A model generated the notes under the pieces. It made no database searches. It was not told where the DNA came from and was given only the letters and a program-made list of their open reading frames with translations. Made by a program: the position numbers and the translations under genes. 64,000 nucleotides of DNA from Sphingomonas abietis (lineage in GTDB: Bacteria > Pseudomonadota > Alphaproteobacteria > Sphingomonadales > Sphingomonadaceae): contig NZ_CP115174.1 of the NCBI RefSeq assembly GCF_027625475.1, positions 1,364,001-1,428,000 of the forward strand, written 5' to 3'. Position 1 is the stretch's first letter. Each line of letters begins with the position of its first letter. Shown here piece by piece: positions 61,079-64,000 of this stretch.

Positions 61079-61319
61079 GGCGCGCGGTGTCGATCGGCGT
61101 GCCAAGCGACGGGTCTTAGACCGCTCAACCCGACCATATGCCATGACGGGGCCACATCCCGGCCGGCATCCCGGACCCATGCCAGACGTGCCGGTTGGGA
61201 CATGGCATACCCCGCGCGGTTAAGGCGAGATACCCGCCGCGTTGGCGATCAAGCGGTCAACGCGACGGATGGCTGAGCGGGTGGGGAAGACGATCCCGCC
61301 GGGTGATCCGTTCTTGCCG

Positions 61320-61736
61320 TCAGGCCCGCGGATCGACGTCGACGATCCAGATGACGCCGAAGCGGTCGCTCAGCATGCCGTAGAGCGGCGACCAGGCGGA
61401 TGGGCCGATTGGCGCGAGGATCGTCGCGTCCTCGGCCAGCGCAGTCCAGCGTTGCCGCACGTCGTCCGCCGACGATCCGCGCAGAGAGACGAAGAAGGCG
61501 TTGGTGCCGGTGTCATAGTTGCGCCCGGCCTGGACGTCGAACGCCATGATCCGGAAGCCGTCATCGGCGACGACCTGGCCCCAGATGATGTGGTCGGGCG
61601 ACGCGGCGAGGTCGGGCTGGCCCATGGCGGCATAGGTCATCAGCGTCTGTTCGCCGCCGAACACCCGCTGGTAGAAGTCGAGCGCGGCGCGCGCCTGGCC
61701 GCGGAAATTGAGATGGGTCGTGACGGCAAAGGTCAT
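61320..61736 (-). CDS. VOC family protein (PhnB/glyoxalase-like)
   Basis: The 138-residue protein has the 3-demethylubiquinone-methyltransferase/PhnB-type VOC pattern: THLNFRGQARAALDFYQRVF, GGEQTLMTYA, HIIWGQVVADDGFRIMAFD and the final LSDRFGVIWIVDVD. AGGAG is seven bases before the ATG at 61736. It is divergent from a WYL regulator, a common sphingomonad pairing. The activity is unknown. Confidence 0.88.
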   Translation of the reverse strand: MTFAVTTHLNFRGQARAALDFYQRVFGGEQTLMTYAAMGQPDLAASPDHIIWGQVVADDGFRIMAFDVQAGRNYDTGTNAFFVSLRGSSADDVRQRWTALAEDATILAPIGPSAWSPLYGMLSDRFGVIWIVDVDPRA

Positions 61737-61824
61737 GTGGGGCTCCTGATGGTCCGGCGGCGCTCGCTTTCGCCGCCCGATTCCCGCATAGCGCGGCCTA
61801 ACTGCCATTTTCCGTCAGTAGGTC

Positions 61825-62532
61825 ATGCCGCGCTCTGCCCGTCTCCTTCGCCTGCTGCACGCGATCCGCACCCTGGCCGCGCCGATTACCGCGGCGCGTC
61901 TCGCCGAAGAGACGGGCGTGTCGACGCGATCGCTGTATCGCGACATCGATGCGCTCCGCAGTGCCGGCGCGCGGATCGAAGGCGAGCGCGGCTATGGCTA
62001 TCGCCTGCTGGAAGACCCGGCGTTGCCGCCGCAGATGCTCGACCAGGACGAGATCGAGGTGCTTGCGCTCGGCTTGGCCGAAGTCCGCGCCTGGGGTGAT
62101 CCGGCGCTGGCGCGTGCCGCGGATTCGGTTCTCGCCAAGATCGCCGCCACGCTGCCCGACGAGCGCGAGCGGCAACTGCTCCATGCCATCGCGCAGGTGT
62201 TCCGCCCGGCGCCGCGTTACGTCGCCACGCTCGATCTCGCGCCGCTGCGGGCAGCGTGCTGGCAGGAGAAGGCGGTCGATATCCGCTATGTCGATGGCGA
62301 TGGCGTGCAGAGCGACCGGACGATCCTGCCGCTCGCGCTATTCTACGCCGAGACGTGTGTGACCGCGCTCAGCTGGTGTTGCCTGCGCGAGGATTTTCGG
62401 ATGTTCCGGACCGATCGGATGGTGGAGATCCGGCCGAACGGCACCAGCTTCCGCCCGCGTCGCGTGCCGCTGCTTCGCGACTATCTGGCGCAGTTGCAGG
62501 CGCGACGCGGCGCACGGGGCAATGGTGCCTGA
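61825..62532 (+). CDS. YafY-type HTH/WYL transcriptional regulator
   Basis: The 235-residue protein has an N-terminal HTH_11 domain (ARLLRLLHAIRTLAAPITAA, VSTRSLYRDIDALRSAG) and a WYL-type ligand domain (residues ~135-225; IRYVDGDGVQSDRTILPLAL, VTALSWCCLREDFRMFRTDR). It likely controls the divergent VOC gene. The effector is unknown. Confidence 0.9.
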   Translation: MPRSARLLRLLHAIRTLAAPITAARLAEETGVSTRSLYRDIDALRSAGARIEGERGYGYRLLEDPALPPQMLDQDEIEVLALGLAEVRAWGDPALARAADSVLAKIAATLPDERERQLLHAIAQVFRPAPRYVATLDLAPLRAACWQEKAVDIRYVDGDGVQSDRTILPLALFYAETCVTALSWCCLREDFRMFRTDRMVEIRPNGTSFRPRRVPLLRDYLAQLQARRGARGNGA

Positions 62533-62899
62533 GGATATGACCCAGGGTGCGCCCGAGCGGGGCATATGGCCGGATATCCGCATTCGAGCGCTGCAGATTG
62601 CGTCATGGCTGGCCACGTAGGGATGCGTGTTCGGTCGTTTGGCATCGCAGCATCCACGCGCACTGCCGCTTCAGGAGCCAGAATGTCCGCGATCTCGGCC
62701 ACTACCGGAGCAGCGACGGGCGTACCCTGTGCCGGGCCCTGCTGTGCCACTCGCGCTCGATGCAATGGCTGAGGACGGCGGATCGTGCCCATCGCGAAAA
62801 GCTCGGCATCCGCACTGTCGGTAATATCAAGCGCAGATCGATATAGCGCGCCGGGCAGCCGCTCCCAGCCGATAGGGTCAAAGCAATGGTTGCCGGCCT
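62533..62899. other. Gap, no supportable gene
   Basis: About 367 bp between the WYL gene and the DUF4174 gene end. A minus-strand stretch (ERLPGALYRSALDITDSADA) looks mildly coding but has no start, ribosome binding site or recognised family, so it may be a remnant. Confidence 0.35.
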
Positions 62900-63331
62900 C
62901 TAGCGCTCGCCGGATCGGCGCATCGGCATCGCGTCGATCGTCCCCTGCAAGATGCCGGCGTCGATCGGCTTGGCCGAGCGCAGCGCGACATGCCCGTCTT
63001 TGCCGATCAGCAGGGCATGGAATGCACCCGGGGACAGCCGGTAGCGCCGAAAGAGTGCCGCTGCGCTGTCCGACGCACCCGACACACGCGCGCCCGCAAT
63101 CTCCACCAGCGCGACATCGCGATCGGCCGCCTGCGCATGCCATTCGGCCAGAATGCGCCGTTGCGCCACGGCTTGCGGATCATCCGGCTGCGGCGTGACG
63201 AGCAGCAGGATGCGCTGGTGCCACCGCATCGATGCGACGGACGCGGGCGGCGAGGTGCCGGCGGGCAGGGCGTCGGCGGGGAGGGCGCCGCCTAGCGCCG
63301 CCAGCATCGCCAGGGCAGACAATAATTTCAT
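62900..63331 (-). CDS. DUF4174 family exported protein
   Basis: The 143-residue product has a signal peptide (MKLLSALAMLAALGGALPAD). The mature part (ASMRWHQRILLLVTPQPDDP, FHALLIGKDGHVALRSAKPI) fits DUF4174, a small thioredoxin-like family without CxxC. GGAGA lies six bases before the ATG at 63331. Function is unknown. Confidence 0.85.
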   Translation of the reverse strand: MKLLSALAMLAALGGALPADALPAGTSPPASVASMRWHQRILLLVTPQPDDPQAVAQRRILAEWHAQAADRDVALVEIAGARVSGASDSAAALFRRYRLSPGAFHALLIGKDGHVALRSAKPIDAGILQGTIDAMPMRRSGER

Positions 63332-63667
63332 CGGAATCTCCATGGATATGCCGGATGGGGATAGGCGCGGGTGGCACGCGCTCATGGGGCGGACGCGGTG
63401 CCTGCCGGACGCGCCGCGCGATGGATCGCGCCCATCGGCCGCTGACCCTGCACGCTGCTCGCCGATCTTTTCCACCTCCCCGACGCGCCGGGTGATCGCT
63501 TCCGGAATCCGCGAAACCGATCGGGAGCGTCGTTAAGCGCGTTTGGCGGCGCCTGAATTCACGCCCTGCATGGGCCAATCCGGCCGGCGCGGCCTGCCTT
63601 CCGATCCGTCCGGAGGCAGGTTCGACCGACATGTTGACGCGTTGCGCCGGCACGATAGGGCTCTGCC
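63332..63667. other. Gap, no supportable gene
   Basis: About 336 bp between the DUF4174 start and the catalase-like gene end. Both flanking genes read leftward, so this region carries the DUF4174 promoter. An imperfect CCTGCC...GGCAGG hairpin near 63600 could terminate the upstream transcript. Confidence 0.35.
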
Positions 63668-64000
63668 TCAGCCGACGACCTCCTCCAGCGCCCGCGGCTC
63701 GTGCATGGGGCAGCCATTGAATTTTGCGCGATAGCCGGCCGAAAATTGATAGGATTCCCGGCGGGCGCGATTGACGCCACCGAGCGGCTGGTGCGCCGCG
63801 ACGCCATGCCATGGGGAAAATGCCAGTTGATCCTCGGTCTTCTGGCTGACGCCATCCTGCCAGGAGATCTGCGGCGAGACATCGAGCGTAGCGACGGTCA
63901 CGAAAGGGCTCGCGTCCTCGTCCCATATCACGGTTGCATCCTCGATCGGCATCGTCTCGAGATCGGTGCAGAGCTGAACGCGGAATTCCCAAGTGCCACC
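63668..64000 (-). CDS. Catalase-family protein, C-terminal part only
   Basis: About 110 C-terminal residues are visible; the N-terminus lies beyond the window. TWEFRVQLCTDLETMPIEDA, WDEDASPFVTVATLDV, LAFSPWHGVAAHQPLGGVNR and ARRESYQFSAGYR match the end of small catalase-like haem proteins (clade of y4iL/SrpA relatives), where a PLGG.NRAR motif is diagnostic. The haem-ligand Tyr and catalytic His regions are not in view, so activity cannot be judged. Confidence 0.75.
   Translation of the reverse strand, partial: GGTWEFRVQLCTDLETMPIEDATVIWDEDASPFVTVATLDVSPQISWQDGVSQKTEDQLAFSPWHGVAAHQPLGGVNRARRESYQFSAGYRAKFNGCPMHEPRALEEVVG

Noticed and set aside
62481..63143. A 220-codon minus frame across the 62.5-63.1 kb gap
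   Set aside because: It overlaps the DUF4174 gene in another frame and has no start signal. Only a short stretch looks mildly coding.
1..64000. CRISPR arrays, rRNA genes, plasmid or phage origins
   Set aside because: I read for regularly spaced repeats, rRNA-like stretches and origin iterons and found none apart from the phased GTA repeats, whose units are contiguous and differ from one another.

Overview
The window reads as chromosome from a high-GC alphaproteobacterium of the Sphingomonas type. The reasons are the dense GC-rich coding, the giant NAD-glutamate dehydrogenase, the NodT-type RND outer-membrane protein, the PAS_5 regulator next to tRNA-Thr, and sphingomonad-like REP repeats. 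The species assignment is inference. About 55 genes are supportable, with one tRNA, one complete insertion sequence and several relics of mobile elements.

Region 1 (1-19.9 kb) looks like backbone. It holds two signalling proteins (GAF/PAS sensor, periplasmic beta-propeller diguanylate cyclase) and a complete RND efflux operon (fusion protein, pump, outer-membrane factor). A response regulator/histidine kinase pair diverges from that operon, and five 10-bp-phased GTA repeats lie between them. Next come an iron-linked PepSY membrane protein behind a Fur-like box, NAD-glutamate dehydrogenase and a PAS_5 protein. Region 2 (19.8-33 kb) is accessory. It starts at tRNA-Thr(CGT), whose 3' end overlaps a decapitated serine recombinase, and ends near a short integrase relic. 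Inside are small regulator-enzyme pairs (TetR/NmrA, LacI/PQQ-dehydrogenase, HxlR/quinone oxidoreductase), a frameshifted MFS gene, an ASCH-domain protein, small unknown proteins and an APH-type kinase. Region 3 (33-48.7 kb) has a cation/proton antiporter, a sugar porter, an ABC exporter operon with an AttH-like lipocalin protein, LysR/SDR and AraC/MDR pairs, an M64 metallopeptidase followed by a doubly frame-broken unknown gene, and a low-molecular-weight tyrosine phosphatase.

Region 4 (48.7-57.7 kb) is the most interesting. A SigK-like ECF sigma factor and RskA-like membrane anti-sigma factor sit beside two cyclopropane-fatty-acid-synthase-like methyltransferases, an FAD oxidoreductase, DUF1365, DUF1295, an unrecognised membrane protein, DUF2177, DUF3617 and a lipoprotein hydrolase. 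I found the same promoter-like element, CATCC-N16-CGTA(T/G)C, with an invariant 16-bp spacer, upstream of all four transcription units apart from the sigma operon. This predicts one membrane-lipid-modification regulon, including one leaderless mRNA.

Region 5 (57.7-64 kb) has an IS701-family element whose transposase appears to be made by -1 frameshifting, a REP pair, a second HxlR/MDR pair, a VOC/WYL-regulator pair, a DUF4174 protein and the 3' end of a catalase-like gene.
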